From Thermoplasma sp. (lineage in GTDB: Archaea; Thermoplasmatota; Thermoplasmata; Thermoplasmatales; Thermoplasmataceae): a stretch of 64,000 bases of DNA. Shown here piece by piece: positions 8,730 through 18,311 of this stretch; position 1 is the first letter of the stretch; every line of letters begins with the position of its first letter. Under the pieces are notes generated by a model. It did not search any database. It was given only the letters and a program-made list of their open reading frames with translations, and was not told the DNA's origin. Both the position numbers and the translations under genes were made by a program. The DNA is taken from positions 1 through 64,000 of the forward strand of contig NZ_VYIJ01000006.1 in assembly GCF_008709555.1 (NCBI RefSeq), given 5' to 3'.

Positions 8730-8743
8730 AAAAGAAAAAAAAA
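8730..8743 (-). terminator. Oligo-T terminator of the nurA-herA-mre11-rad50 operon
   Basis: Read on the minus strand, a run of nine T followed by CTTTTCT begins about 20 bases after the rad50 stop codon. Archaeal RNA polymerase terminates at such tracts, and no further leftward gene is close enough to be co-transcribed. Confidence 0.6.
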
Positions 8744-8762
8744 TCGAAGATTTCTGCATACG

Positions 8763-11453
8763 CTAATCCGCATTGATCACGACGGATTTACCGCCTACCT
8801 TCTTCACCTCTATGGCCACGTTTGCGCTCGAAAGCAGTTCTCTATGATGAGAAATTATTATCACCTGGGGTATGATTGAGCTGTCCTTGAGCGTATACTC
8901 GATGATGTTCGAAAGGCTGTTCCTCCTCTCCTCGTCCAGGAAAGCGGTAGGTTCGTCAAGTATGAGCAGACTCAGATCCGTGTTCAGGAACTGAGCCACG
9001 GCAACCCTTATTGCAAATGCAACGGCTGTCCTCTCTCCTCCGCTGAGGGAATCGATACCCTCAGGAATACCGCCTCTGTATATGGTCACATTGAAGTCCT
9101 GATCGATCGACACGTCATCGAAATCAAGCTCGAAGCTGGAGAGGTAATCGCGCGTCTTCGATGTCAGGTACTCTGACACGCTCTGCCTTATCAGCGCGGG
9201 AACCCCGTTCTTGCTGAACGCCTCCCTTATCTTCCTCATGCTGTCTATCGCTTTTTCGATCCTCCTCATCCTCTCTATTTCCTGGTCCCTCTCTCTTATC
9301 TTCTCTTCAAGTTCGTTCATACGGGATCTTATGGTATCAGCCTTCGATCTATTCCCTGAGATGGATTCTATCGTTTTCTTTATCTGAGCGGTGATGCCAT
9401 TTAACTGTTGTCCAGCGACATTAAGATTCTCCTCTGCCTCTTTCCTTTGCCTCTCTATCGCATCCATGCCGGCGGATCTCGCCCTGAGTTCCTGTATTTT
9501 ATTAAGCAGTGTGTCCTTCTGCCTTCCAAGCTCATCGGCTTTTCTGACCTCCGCTTCGAGTGACCTAGCCTCATCCTCCAATCCGCTTATGTAAGATGGT
9601 GTATACGAATTTATATCCCCGAATTTCGATTCCATCTCCTCCGTTCTGCCCTGCGTTTCCCTGATCTTCTGGAGGAGATCATCCCTGTCCCTTTTCAGGG
9701 CATCTATGTCACCGATGGCTTCGACTGTGGCCTTTGCATTCCTCCATTTTTCATCCTTTTTCCTGAGATCATCCAGATCGATGGATCTGTACTCCTGATC
9801 CAGCTGAACGTACCTCTGATGCTTTTCCTCAAGGCTGGAAAGCGAATCTCTGTCTTCGCCTATCTTCTTCTCAAGATCCATGATCTGATTCTCAAGTGAA
9901 GAGTATTCCCTGATCTTACCACTCGCAAGGTATGTCTCAAGGGATCTCAACGTCTTCTTCTCGTCCTCATATTTTGAGATCTCCTCTTCGATCTTCTTCA
10001 TTTCGTTATCGAGCCTTTTGATCTCCTCCGAGTAGTGATCGAGGAGATCTCTGGATCCTTTCTCACCGAGATCAGTCCCGCATACCGGGCAGGTGTTGTG
10101 TCCCCCAAGAAGTCCCATGTTCCTCCTGATCTCATTCTCCTGCTGTTTCATGGTTCCCATTCTGACCTTGAGGTCGCCCTGTACTTCTGTGACGTTATCA
10201 AGACGCTTTCTTACGTCATCGTATATCGCCTGGAGTTCTCCTGTGCTGCTGAAAGGCTTGCCCACGATCCTCGATATCTCCGCCCCCAGGGACTCCTTCT
10301 TCCGGCTGTAGTCATTAAGAGTCTCCACCTTTTGCTGTAGCCCAAGGGAAAACGATCCGTATTTGCTCTCGTACTGCCTAAGATCATCAAGTTCATGTTT
10401 TATCTCGTCAAGCCTCACCCTTTTCCTTTCGTACTCCTCGTGCTGGGCTTCCAGTTCACTGGCCAGCTTCATGCTGTCCTCATAGGTTTTTATCTGATCA
10501 TCGAGCCGTGAAAGCGATTTCATGTATTCTTGAAGCTGTCCCTTGTCGATCCAGTAGGCCCTGATCCTATCTCTGTTCAGATAAACTTCAGAGGATGTTA
10601 TCTCACCGTACCTCTGCATCGATCTTGATATCTCCTGCAGCTTTTTCTCTATGCTCTTTATTTCATTCTCATTTCTGGCAGCCTCGTCCAGATAAGATCT
10701 CATTGTGTCCAGCTTCGTATTGAAGGTGGTTATCTGACTTTTGAGTTCCTCATACCGTGTTCTGGCTTCCATCTCTTTCTTACTTAGTTCAGCTTCAGCG
10801 TTCTGATCCCTCTCTATCAGCTTCGATATCTCCGATATATCATTTCTGTAACGTTCAAGATCCTGCTTGTCCCTGTCATTGTCCGATACGAGATAATCCA
10901 GGTTTGATATCGATCTCTGCATACTGTCGATGACATCCTTGAGCATGACGTATGTTTCCTCGAGCCTGTCGATCTCAAGTATCTCATCGAGAAGCTGTTT
11001 TCTTCTGGCAGGATCCCCGGAGATCAGGTCATCCATCTCTCCCTGCTTGGAGAATATGGAATTCAGAAACACGTCCTTGCCCTTGGTTATTATGTTCTTC
11101 TCTATGTAATCGTTCGCGTCCTTCACCGATTGGGAAAGCGCATTCCCATCAACCATTATCATGGCGTTGCTCTCTGGATTTTTGGATCTCCTCGTCACGG
11201 ACCTCCTGATAATGTACTTGTGCCCTGCATTCCTGAACTCCATCTCCACTTCCATGCTCTTCGCCCCCTTTCTTATCATGTCCTCGATCTTCTTCGTCCT
11301 CCTGTCGCCGAAGAGCGCGAAACGTATTGCATCTATTATGCTTGATTTTCCAGCCCCATTATGGCCAACTATGACGTTCACGCCGGTATCGAAGTAGATC
11401 TCGCTGTCCTCATGCGAGAGGAAATTAATCAGGCGTATCCTGTCTATTATCAC
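8763..11453 (-). CDS. rad50: DNA double-strand break repair ATPase Rad50
   Basis: Rad50 is the SMC-like ATPase that works with Mre11 at DNA ends. The 896-residue chain has an N-terminal ATPase half with Walker A VGHNGAGKSS (residues 29-38), long heptad-rich coiled coils, a zinc-hook CPVC at about residues 455-458, returning coiled coil, then signature LSGGERTA (near 798) and Walker B LLILDEPTAFLDEE (near 833). All expected parts are present and the length is usual. The start is GTG 11453, with a strong Shine-Dalgarno GAGGTG 7 bases upstream, inside the mre11 3' end (29-base overlap). It is the last gene of the four-gene operon, followed by an oligo-T terminator. Confidence 0.97.
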   Translation of the reverse strand: MIIDRIRLINFLSHEDSEIYFDTGVNVIVGHNGAGKSSIIDAIRFALFGDRRTKKIEDMIRKGAKSMEVEMEFRNAGHKYIIRRSVTRRSKNPESNAMIMVDGNALSQSVKDANDYIEKNIITKGKDVFLNSIFSKQGEMDDLISGDPARRKQLLDEILEIDRLEETYVMLKDVIDSMQRSISNLDYLVSDNDRDKQDLERYRNDISEISKLIERDQNAEAELSKKEMEARTRYEELKSQITTFNTKLDTMRSYLDEAARNENEIKSIEKKLQEISRSMQRYGEITSSEVYLNRDRIRAYWIDKGQLQEYMKSLSRLDDQIKTYEDSMKLASELEAQHEEYERKRVRLDEIKHELDDLRQYESKYGSFSLGLQQKVETLNDYSRKKESLGAEISRIVGKPFSSTGELQAIYDDVRKRLDNVTEVQGDLKVRMGTMKQQENEIRRNMGLLGGHNTCPVCGTDLGEKGSRDLLDHYSEEIKRLDNEMKKIEEEISKYEDEKKTLRSLETYLASGKIREYSSLENQIMDLEKKIGEDRDSLSSLEEKHQRYVQLDQEYRSIDLDDLRKKDEKWRNAKATVEAIGDIDALKRDRDDLLQKIRETQGRTEEMESKFGDINSYTPSYISGLEDEARSLEAEVRKADELGRQKDTLLNKIQELRARSAGMDAIERQRKEAEENLNVAGQQLNGITAQIKKTIESISGNRSKADTIRSRMNELEEKIRERDQEIERMRRIEKAIDSMRKIREAFSKNGVPALIRQSVSEYLTSKTRDYLSSFELDFDDVSIDQDFNVTIYRGGIPEGIDSLSGGERTAVAFAIRVAVAQFLNTDLSLLILDEPTAFLDEERRNSLSNIIEYTLKDSSIIPQVIIISHHRELLSSANVAIEVKKVGGKSVVINAD

Positions 11454-12573
11454 CGTAAAGCACCTCTATCTCCTTCATGATCCCTTCGATATCCTCGCTT
11501 CTTGAATGCGCCATGATCTTCATGGCAAGGTCAGCCAGTCTCTCGTCCTTCAGGTATGCGGTGAAATAATCCCTGAGATCTGCAGTTTCTGTATGTATGG
11601 ACGGTATTGTGGATTCCTTCCTGATCTTTGGCCTTGAGAATATGGCATCATCGAATTTCGATATCTCCTGAATCACTGTCTCCATGGAGATGTCTCCATG
11701 GATCTCCAGGCTGACAAGCGGTTTCTTTCCATCATCACCGATCTTCAGGGATGAGAGTCTGCTGGTGATGTCGCGTATATAGTTTTCCGCATCGCTCTCC
11801 ACCTTGATCTGTGGCCTGACGCTCTTCAACCGAACACGCTGTAGATCGACCTCACCGTTTCTGATATCCACTATGTTGACGCCCTTGCCCTGCTTCAGGT
11901 ACCCGTTTATCTCGTTCTCGCTCTTTATCTCCGTTGACCCTGGATATGATATCAGAGGGCCAATTCTGCGTTCCATGAAATCGTGCAGGTGGCCCATAGC
12001 GATGTATGAAAAATTCATAGGGAGATCGTTCAGCTTTGCCTCGCACTGATCCGGCACGAAGAATGGATCGATGGCCTGATGGGACATCAGTATGCGGTTT
12101 CTATAACCATCCTCTATCTTTTCAGACCTCCCATATTCCTCTTTAAGTTTCGGCTTCATGTACCCTTTCATATTTGAGATGCCTCCAATAAGGACGTCTT
12201 CACCGTCGAACCTTCTCACCACGTACTCATATTGATCGCGTCCAAGCACCTGGACACCGAGAAAGTCGAAGATCCCGGCTGCCGGTTCACCGTTCCTCCT
12301 TGGCCTGTCGTGATCACCGAATATGACAAACATCGGTATGTTCTTAGCATTCAGTTTCATGACGGCATTCCTGAACTCCTTAATGGCCCTGTTACCTGGC
12401 ACCCATGTATCGAAGAGATCGCCCGTGTGTATGACGAAGTCAACGCTGCTGTCCAGCGCGACATCTATGGCCTCATGAAAAGCATCGTAGAAGTCCTGTT
12501 CCCTCTCATCAAGGACCAATGATCTGTATCCTATATGCGTATCGGAAAAGTGCATGAACCTTGGCATGTGCAT
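11425..12573 (-). CDS. mre11: DNA double-strand break repair nuclease Mre11
   Basis: This is the metallophosphoesterase-type nuclease partner of Rad50. The five phosphodiesterase motifs occur in order: HFSDTHIGY, HTGDLFDTW, FGDHDRP, MSHQAID and MGHLHDF, supplying the two-metal site. A capping domain and a charged C-terminal region that would contact the Rad50 coiled coil follow. The protein is about 382 residues, normal for archaea. Start candidates are GTG 12576, ATG 12573 and ATG 12567; ATG 12573 overlaps the herA TGA as TGATG, a typical translational coupling. The 3' end overlaps rad50 by 29 bases, so the two are co-translated and probably dosage-matched. Confidence 0.96.
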   Translation of the reverse strand: MHMPRFMHFSDTHIGYRSLVLDEREQDFYDAFHEAIDVALDSSVDFVIHTGDLFDTWVPGNRAIKEFRNAVMKLNAKNIPMFVIFGDHDRPRRNGEPAAGIFDFLGVQVLGRDQYEYVVRRFDGEDVLIGGISNMKGYMKPKLKEEYGRSEKIEDGYRNRILMSHQAIDPFFVPDQCEAKLNDLPMNFSYIAMGHLHDFMERRIGPLISYPGSTEIKSENEINGYLKQGKGVNIVDIRNGEVDLQRVRLKSVRPQIKVESDAENYIRDITSRLSSLKIGDDGKKPLVSLEIHGDISMETVIQEISKFDDAIFSRPKIRKESTIPSIHTETADLRDYFTAYLKDERLADLAMKIMAHSRSEDIEGIMKEIEVLYGDNRQDTPD

Positions 12574-14108
12574 CACTCGATGAGTTTTCTTGTCCTCTCA
12601 AGTATCTCTGACGGATCTCGTGTCTTAGAGGCTTCCTCTCTGGCCTTCTTCAGCATCTCGGTTATGTCAACGTCAACCCCGCCTTCCTCGGTCTCTCTCT
12701 GCCTGATCTTAGCTATCGTTGGCATCTTTACGATTTCACCTATTATGATGGCCTCGCCTATGTCGAGCGAAGGAAGATCCTCCATGAGCGATGCGCTCAT
12801 ATTTTCGCTGCTCTCAAGTATGGCCTTCTGGTCAACGGGATTGGTGATACGGAGAATTATCTGGGAGTTGCACTGGCTCAGCACGTCCTGATCGATCTTT
12901 CCAGGCCTCTGTGTTATTATCGCAAGGAATATGCCGAATTTTCTGCCTTCTGCTGCTATCTTCTTGACCAGATCGTAGAGGAGCCTGGAAGACCCAGCAC
13001 CTCTGTTCTTCTCAGGCGGCGCAAAGTTGTGCGCCTCTTCGATGAACAGGAATACAGGATACTCGAACGATCCCGTGGTCTTTGCATCGTACACCTGGCT
13101 AATTACCCTGTAGGCAAAGTAGTTGGCTAAGCTCTGATCGAGGCCGGAGAGATCGATCACGCTCATCCTTGACGGCGCAAGATATTCTCCGATATCGGTG
13201 GTCCTGGTTCCGAAGATGTTTTTGATCCTGCGCAGGTATTTTATCCTGGCTGTTATGCGATGCTCAACATCAATGCTGTCGCTCTTCTCTATGAATTCAT
13301 CGACATCCTTCCTTCCGCGCAGTTCCTCCATGATCTTCTTCACAACATTTGCCTGGTTCACATAATTCTCGTGGATGCCCATTATATCGCAGACCTCTTC
13401 GTAGTTGAGGTCCTGGAACCTTATGGTGAAGTCATCAACCTTTCCCAGCCTCTCGGTATAGCGCCCAGTGCTCATCGGAGTGCGGAACACCCTCACGCTG
13501 TCCCTGTACAGCGGGTTCTGGCTGTTCTTCATTAGCACGTAGTCCGCATGCGGATCCAGAACTATTATGGAGGCACCCTTTTTCAGAAGCTCCTCCATTA
13601 TTACACCCGCGGTATGGCTCTTTCCCGCACCGGTCTGCGCTATTATGGCGAGATGCCGCCTGAGGCCGTTTATGTTGGCAAAGACCTTGACGTCAGGCTG
13701 ATCCGCAAGATGTCCGAGGAACAGCGATCTGTCATCATCGAATCTGAGTATGCTTTCAAGTATTTCCTTTTCCGCCCTGTATACGGGCTGTCCCGGCCTT
13801 ATGAGATATCTTGACCGCGATATTTTGCCATCCTTCACGCTCCCTATTATACGCACAATGCACAGATCCACGTTTTCGTTCATCCTGTTCTCTGAATACT
13901 TTCTGACGCTGTTGAAGTCTATGCGATCGTTCAGAAGATCGCTCCTCGAAAGAAGATCTTCAACCCTCCCGAGTATGAGATCCTCGTAAGCCTTTATGTA
14001 CACATATTCCCACTTCTTGATCTGTATCTCTGGATTCACAACAAACATATAAGATTCCGATCTGTTGTCTCCAACCGTATATCCTATTTCAGATCCTGAT
14101 CCTTGCAC
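12573..14108 (-). CDS. herA: HerA-type bipolar DNA helicase/translocase
   Basis: HerA is a hexameric FtsK-like DNA pump that drives NurA in DNA end resection. The N-terminal HAS-barrel (GYTVGDN, PEIQIKKWEYVYI) precedes the RecA-type ATPase, with P-loop AQTGAGKSHTAG near residue 156, IIVLDPHADY after it, Walker B FLFIEEAHNF near residue 351, and a sensor region AIITQRPGKIDQD. The start is set at GTG 14108 because GAGGTGA lies 5 bases before it; ATG 14129 and a frame open to 14156 are alternatives. Any of these overlaps the nurA 3' end. It is the second gene of the nurA-herA-mre11-rad50 operon and overlaps mre11 at its stop. Confidence 0.94.
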   Translation of the reverse strand: MQGSGSEIGYTVGDNRSESYMFVVNPEIQIKKWEYVYIKAYEDLILGRVEDLLSRSDLLNDRIDFNSVRKYSENRMNENVDLCIVRIIGSVKDGKISRSRYLIRPGQPVYRAEKEILESILRFDDDRSLFLGHLADQPDVKVFANINGLRRHLAIIAQTGAGKSHTAGVIMEELLKKGASIIVLDPHADYVLMKNSQNPLYRDSVRVFRTPMSTGRYTERLGKVDDFTIRFQDLNYEEVCDIMGIHENYVNQANVVKKIMEELRGRKDVDEFIEKSDSIDVEHRITARIKYLRRIKNIFGTRTTDIGEYLAPSRMSVIDLSGLDQSLANYFAYRVISQVYDAKTTGSFEYPVFLFIEEAHNFAPPEKNRGAGSSRLLYDLVKKIAAEGRKFGIFLAIITQRPGKIDQDVLSQCNSQIILRITNPVDQKAILESSENMSASLMEDLPSLDIGEAIIIGEIVKMPTIAKIRQRETEEGGVDVDITEMLKKAREEASKTRDPSEILERTRKLIE

Positions 14109-15093
14109 GCCTCTCACCTCTGGTCTCATAAAAAGGGATGCCGGTTGTGCGTTCAAATTCCTTCAGGTAAACGTTCTCAACCTCATTTTTCCGAAACTTG
14201 ACCATGTTATCTATATCGGAAAGCCAGAGATTGTAGACCTTGTAGCCCGTATAACCATACATCATAACCTGAAGCACCTTCTCGAACGGCACATGGCTTC
14301 CGAACACCTCGAACCTTATCGGCACATCCTCCAGCCGGGGGAGAATATCTGATACCATAACTTCCAGGGATAGGTTTCCTATGCCCATCCTAACTGGCAA
14401 TGGCTTGATATACCCAGGTCTCTCCGCAAGAGACTTTATTATGTAATGATCGAAATGCCAGCTGTTCCGCTCAGCATCCACAAGCTGGTTATGTTCCGCC
14501 TCATCAAGGAGCGTATCCCTCAGAACCCTTGACCTGGTGGATTTTGAAACGAACACGAGCGTTGTCTTTCCTGCTGCAGCCTCAAGCAAGCTCCTGAGGC
14601 CCATGCAGTAATCCTCATCAGCATCAACTGACATCTGATAGTTCTGACACCGGCCTATCCTGCCCATGAGCGAACCATCAACAAGCGATATATCGGGTGA
14701 TTCTGAATTTATGAGCTTCAGCAGACTCCTGTGTTCTGATGATTCCATCATCATTATGGTTTCCTTCTTGACCTCCTCCGGTGTAACCGATTTTATGGAA
14801 GACCTGAAGTCAACATAGATCTTCCCGTGGATCTTCGAATATGAACGCACAAGTATGAAGAAAGGCCCGCTGTACAGCTCCCTTGAAAACTCGCTGCTGT
14901 CGGTTGCTGATATGGACAGATCCTTCACATCAGCATCCTGTTCCGGTAGATCGGTGTAATGCCTAGTGAAGGGATCTCTGTACACGCTTCTCAGGGGAGA
15001 ATCCCTGGGCATTATCATGGCATCCCTTATGCTGTTTGCATTCTGCCTCAGGTACTCCCTGTACTGCGTGAATGCATCAGAATCAAAGCTCAT
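14089..15093 (-). CDS. nurA: NurA 5'-3' exonuclease
   Basis: NurA is the nuclease partner of HerA that degrades the 5' strand at DNA breaks. The 334-residue protein carries the NurA-domain metal-binding segment SLVDGSLMGRI (near residue 134), preceded by the conserved beta core beginning ISATDSSEF and followed by LVFVSKSTRSR. Length and layout match archaeal NurA. It is the promoter-proximal gene of the resection operon: a minus-strand TATA (GTTAAATAG, about 15119-15127) lies about 30 bases before ATG 15093. Its stop lies inside the herA coding start, which indicates coupled translation. Confidence 0.9.
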   Translation of the reverse strand: MSFDSDAFTQYREYLRQNANSIRDAMIMPRDSPLRSVYRDPFTRHYTDLPEQDADVKDLSISATDSSEFSRELYSGPFFILVRSYSKIHGKIYVDFRSSIKSVTPEEVKKETIMMMESSEHRSLLKLINSESPDISLVDGSLMGRIGRCQNYQMSVDADEDYCMGLRSLLEAAAGKTTLVFVSKSTRSRVLRDTLLDEAEHNQLVDAERNSWHFDHYIIKSLAERPGYIKPLPVRMGIGNLSLEVMVSDILPRLEDVPIRFEVFGSHVPFEKVLQVMMYGYTGYKVYNLWLSDIDNMVKFRKNEVENVYLKEFERTTGIPFYETRGERRARIRI

Positions 15094-15250
15094 GCATTAC
15101 AAGTAAACATAATATCTATTTAACTTTAAGTTGGAGGCAGTGCAGGATCACAGTCACCGACCGGTCTGATGCATAAGGCGCATGTCTAATGACGTTATTG
15201 CCAAATCGCAGAACGGTAATTTTAGTATAGTATGAATTAATTGAGACGCC

Positions 15251-16108
15251 ATGCAGAACAGAGTTCTTCTTGCAGGTCTGGGTGTCATGGGTTCAAGGAT
15301 TGCATCCAACTTTGCCTCGGCGGGAAAGCTGGCAGGTGTTTATGACCGGAATGCCGATAAGGCGAGAAACACCGCATCAGCCCTGAAGGTCAAATATTAC
15401 ACTGATCTAAGCGAAGCGGTGAGAAATAGCGATGTCATAGTGACGATGCTATACGATGACGGATCGGTGCAGGAAGTATATTCAAAGATGGCTGCTGATG
15501 CCCGCGGAAAGCTATTCATAGACATGTCCACGATATCGCCAGAGACATCAGTAGAGGTGGCAAATACCATAAAGGAAAAAGGCGGAAAGATGTACGATGC
15601 ACCGGTGATAGGCACATCCATCGCTGTGGAGAGGAAGGCGCTTGTGGTACTTGTTGGTGGCGATAGATCTGGCTTCGATGATGTACGGGATCTACTATCC
15701 GCAACGGCAAACCAGGTCGTATACATCGGCGGCAACGGTTCTGGCCTTTACGCCAAGCTGGTGAACAACCTATTTCTTGGATCATACATGGCATCACTTG
15801 CAGAGGCGGTGAAATTCGGTAGAAAGAACGGCATTCCGGATGATGTGATAACAGACGTCCTCACGAAGTACTCAAGCGCAAGGTCGCCAACATCGGAGCT
15901 GAAGGTTCCGAAGATGATCTCCGGAGACTACAGCGTTCAGTTTTCCATCAGGAACATGCTCAAGGACATGGAGATAGTTGACAAGCTTGCGGCTGAAAGA
16001 CATGTGGTGCTTCCCATGGCTTCTCTGGCGCTCCAGATATTCAGATACCTCATGGATTTGGGATACGGTGAAGAGGACATAGCAGCAATATACAGATCAC
16101 TGAGGTGA
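15251..16108 (+). CDS. NAD(P)-dependent beta-hydroxyacid dehydrogenase (HIBADH family)
   Basis: This 285-residue oxidoreductase belongs to the 3-hydroxyisobutyrate, tartronate semialdehyde and GLYR reductase family. The N-terminal Rossmann motif is GLGVMGSRIASNF. The substrate-binding FIDMSTISP follows near residue 95, then the catalytic-lysine segment GSGLYAKLVNN (Lys near residue 170) and a C-terminal helical domain with LKDMEIV. After the Rossmann motif the acceptor position reads YDRNADK, with Arg next to the turn, which leans toward NADP. It is followed after 7 bases by an old-yellow-enzyme reductase, so the pair is probably one operon. Exact substrate unknown. Confidence 0.88.
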   Translation: MQNRVLLAGLGVMGSRIASNFASAGKLAGVYDRNADKARNTASALKVKYYTDLSEAVRNSDVIVTMLYDDGSVQEVYSKMAADARGKLFIDMSTISPETSVEVANTIKEKGGKMYDAPVIGTSIAVERKALVVLVGGDRSGFDDVRDLLSATANQVVYIGGNGSGLYAKLVNNLFLGSYMASLAEAVKFGRKNGIPDDVITDVLTKYSSARSPTSELKVPKMISGDYSVQFSIRNMLKDMEIVDKLAAERHVVLPMASLALQIFRYLMDLGYGEEDIAAIYRSLR

Positions 16109-16115
16109 TTGCAGG

Positions 16116-17762
16116 TTGGTCTCAGCAGCGGAACCAGGTTACATAGGAAGCGTCAGAATACCCAACAGGCTTGTCATGTCCCCGATGATATCGAACATGG
16201 CCGATCCTGATGGCAACACCAACGAGAACCACATATCATACCTCGAGGAGAGGGCAAAAGGCGGGGCCGGCCTGATCATCACAGAATACACCTATGTTGA
16301 CAGGAGATCCGGCATCGGATCAAGGAACCAGATGGGCATGTACGATGAGAGGCAGATTCCAAAGTTCTCCAGGCTGACGGAGAGGATACATGCGCATGGT
16401 TCCAGGGTGTTTGTGCAGCTGGTGCATGCTGGAGCAAAGGCCATTGGTTCCATCAACGAATACAAGATAGCGCCGTCGAAGACATCGTTCGATCCAGCAG
16501 CCCGTGAGATGGATCTTTCTGACATAGAGGACGTAATATACGCCTACAGGAGAGCCGCAAAGATAGCCGAAAGATCCGGCTTCGATGGTATAGAGATACA
16601 CGGTGCCCATGGATACCTCGTGGATGAATTCATATCGCCATGGTGGAACAGGCGCACCGACAGGTATGGCGGTTCCTTCGAGAACAGGATGAGGTTTCCG
16701 CAGGAGGTAATAGAAGCAGTAAGGTCTGAGGTAGATTTGCCGGTTGGCATAAGGATAAGCCTGTACGAGGACGAGAACGACGGATACGGCCCTGATTATG
16801 GTATGAAGGTTGTTGAATCGCTCAAGAACATCGACTATGTTCATGTGTCAGCAGGGAACAACGAACCTCCAGGTTCATCAGCTTCATTCTATTCTCCGCA
16901 TGCGCACATATTCCAGAAGATCAGGGGCAAAGCTGGCAAAACGCTGATCATTGCAGGTTCCATAACTTCCGGCGAGGATGTTGACCGCGTGCTATCCGTG
17001 GCTGATTTCGCGGCCATCGGCAGGGGCATGCTTGCAGATCCATACTTCTCCATCAAGATCCTGACCAGAAATGATGGAATAAGGCCATGCATAAGATGCA
17101 ACCAGGGATGCAGGAACCTGGCGTATGGAGAGGTACGCTGCACTGTGAATCCGTACTTCGTAGTTCCTGAACCAAGGAAGATGTACAGCGGAGAAATTGT
17201 CATAGCTGGTGCCGGCATAAAGGGTCTAGAGGCATCGCTGTACGCTTCAAAGTCTGGACTGAAAGTGATACTCTATGAAAAGGAGGACAGGATAGGCGGC
17301 CAGCTCAACGATATATTCGATGCGTCCAAGGCTCAGGAGTTTAGAAGGTTGATTGACTATTACGGGAAGGCACTTGCGAAATACGGAGTAGATATTAGAG
17401 TCGGAGAGAGGTACAGTGGGGATGGAATATACTGCCTTCCGGACATGGTCTATCCCGATCTTCCGGACAGGAATGAGATCTGGATAGACTCAAACGTTTA
17501 CATGTATCACGACCTTGCATTGAAATATGCGAGCGAACACAGGGTATACCTATCTTCCTACAGCCTGAGCAGTCTTGACAGGGCTAGGAAGAAGGCGTAC
17601 ATTGAGATCGCGAAGAAATACGGTGTAACCATAGTTGATTCCTCGGATCACTACGATATAAGCATACATGAGAAAAATCAGTACGACATCTACCGGGCCA
17701 TGCTGTCTGGAATAGAAGCGGTGAGGAGATATTTGGCCGCGTCCGAAAACGAATTCCTCTGA
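16116..17762 (+). CDS. NADH:flavin oxidoreductase, 2,4-dienoyl-CoA reductase type
   Basis: This is an iron-sulfur flavoprotein of the old yellow enzyme family. The FMN-binding TIM barrel spans about residues 1-335 (PMISNMAD; QLVHAGAKA; DGIEIHGAHGYLVDEF, with the substrate-binding His pair; YGGSFENRMRF). The 4Fe-4S cluster motif CIRCNQGCRN is followed by RCTVNP. A C-terminal dinucleotide fold opens with VIAGAGIKGLEASLYA. At 548 residues the protein is about 100 shorter than usual, and the second dinucleotide-binding half looks reduced. The start is TTG 16116, because GAGGTGAT at 16102-16109 is a strong Shine-Dalgarno; it lies at the stop of the dehydrogenase before it. Substrate is probably an unsaturated acyl compound; unproven. 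Confidence 0.88.
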   Translation: MVSAAEPGYIGSVRIPNRLVMSPMISNMADPDGNTNENHISYLEERAKGGAGLIITEYTYVDRRSGIGSRNQMGMYDERQIPKFSRLTERIHAHGSRVFVQLVHAGAKAIGSINEYKIAPSKTSFDPAAREMDLSDIEDVIYAYRRAAKIAERSGFDGIEIHGAHGYLVDEFISPWWNRRTDRYGGSFENRMRFPQEVIEAVRSEVDLPVGIRISLYEDENDGYGPDYGMKVVESLKNIDYVHVSAGNNEPPGSSASFYSPHAHIFQKIRGKAGKTLIIAGSITSGEDVDRVLSVADFAAIGRGMLADPYFSIKILTRNDGIRPCIRCNQGCRNLAYGEVRCTVNPYFVVPEPRKMYSGEIVIAGAGIKGLEASLYASKSGLKVILYEKEDRIGGQLNDIFDASKAQEFRRLIDYYGKALAKYGVDIRVGERYSGDGIYCLPDMVYPDLPDRNEIWIDSNVYMYHDLALKYASEHRVYLSSYSLSSLDRARKKAYIEIAKKYGVTIVDSSDHYDISIHEKNQYDIYRAMLSGIEAVRRYLAASENEFL

Positions 17763-17836
17763 TCGTCCGATCAGAGCATCACCCCTGAGAAGTTGAAGAC
17801 CAATCATTTATATTTTGCTTTTTCGAGCGCCAGAAT

Positions 17837-18277
17837 TCATATTATGCCCATCTGCGTCCTAATGTATGGGGATCCAACAAAGTGCCCGTGTATCATTCCT
17901 ATGTGTATGATCGGGAAGAGGAATACGCCTAGCAGCAGTGATATTACAACCGCTATGAATATGGCTATTATTGCGAGCGCCAGTGAATCAATCCAGCCGA
18001 TGCCGTAGACCTCCTTGAATACCCAGAGCGATCCAATGAATCCAAATATTATCCCTATGAAGGGCGTGAACAGGGAGAAGATAAAGAAGAAGACATAAAA
18101 TATTATGATGGACAGTAGCGTGGCAGCCATGGCTTGACCGAATGTCGATCGCCTCGATACCAGTTTACCGGCGATCCACACAGGAACAGATGCTATTATC
18201 AGTGTCAGCACTATGGCTATTACGAATGCGATGAAATCTCCAATTATGACAAGCACGGTGCTATATATCCTTTCCAT
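17837..18277 (-). CDS. Small integral membrane protein
   Basis: This is a 146-residue, very hydrophobic protein with four predicted membrane helices: residues about 7-30 (VLVIIGDFIAFVIAIVLTLI), 50-75, 76-90 and 95-125. One basic loop, KLVSRRSTFGQ, lies between the first two. I do not recognise the family; it resembles generic archaeal DUF membrane proteins. It sits 34 bases after the zinc-ribbon membrane protein on the same strand, so the two are probably co-transcribed. It is convergent with the reductase gene. No catalytic residues are evident. Confidence 0.65.
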   Translation of the reverse strand: MERIYSTVLVIIGDFIAFVIAIVLTLIIASVPVWIAGKLVSRRSTFGQAMAATLLSIIIFYVFFFIFSLFTPFIGIIFGFIGSLWVFKEVYGIGWIDSLALAIIAIFIAVVISLLLGVFLFPIIHIGMIHGHFVGSPYIRTQMGII

Positions 18278-18311
18278 TTAAAAAAGTTGACAGGGATATG
18301 GCTTGATTTCA

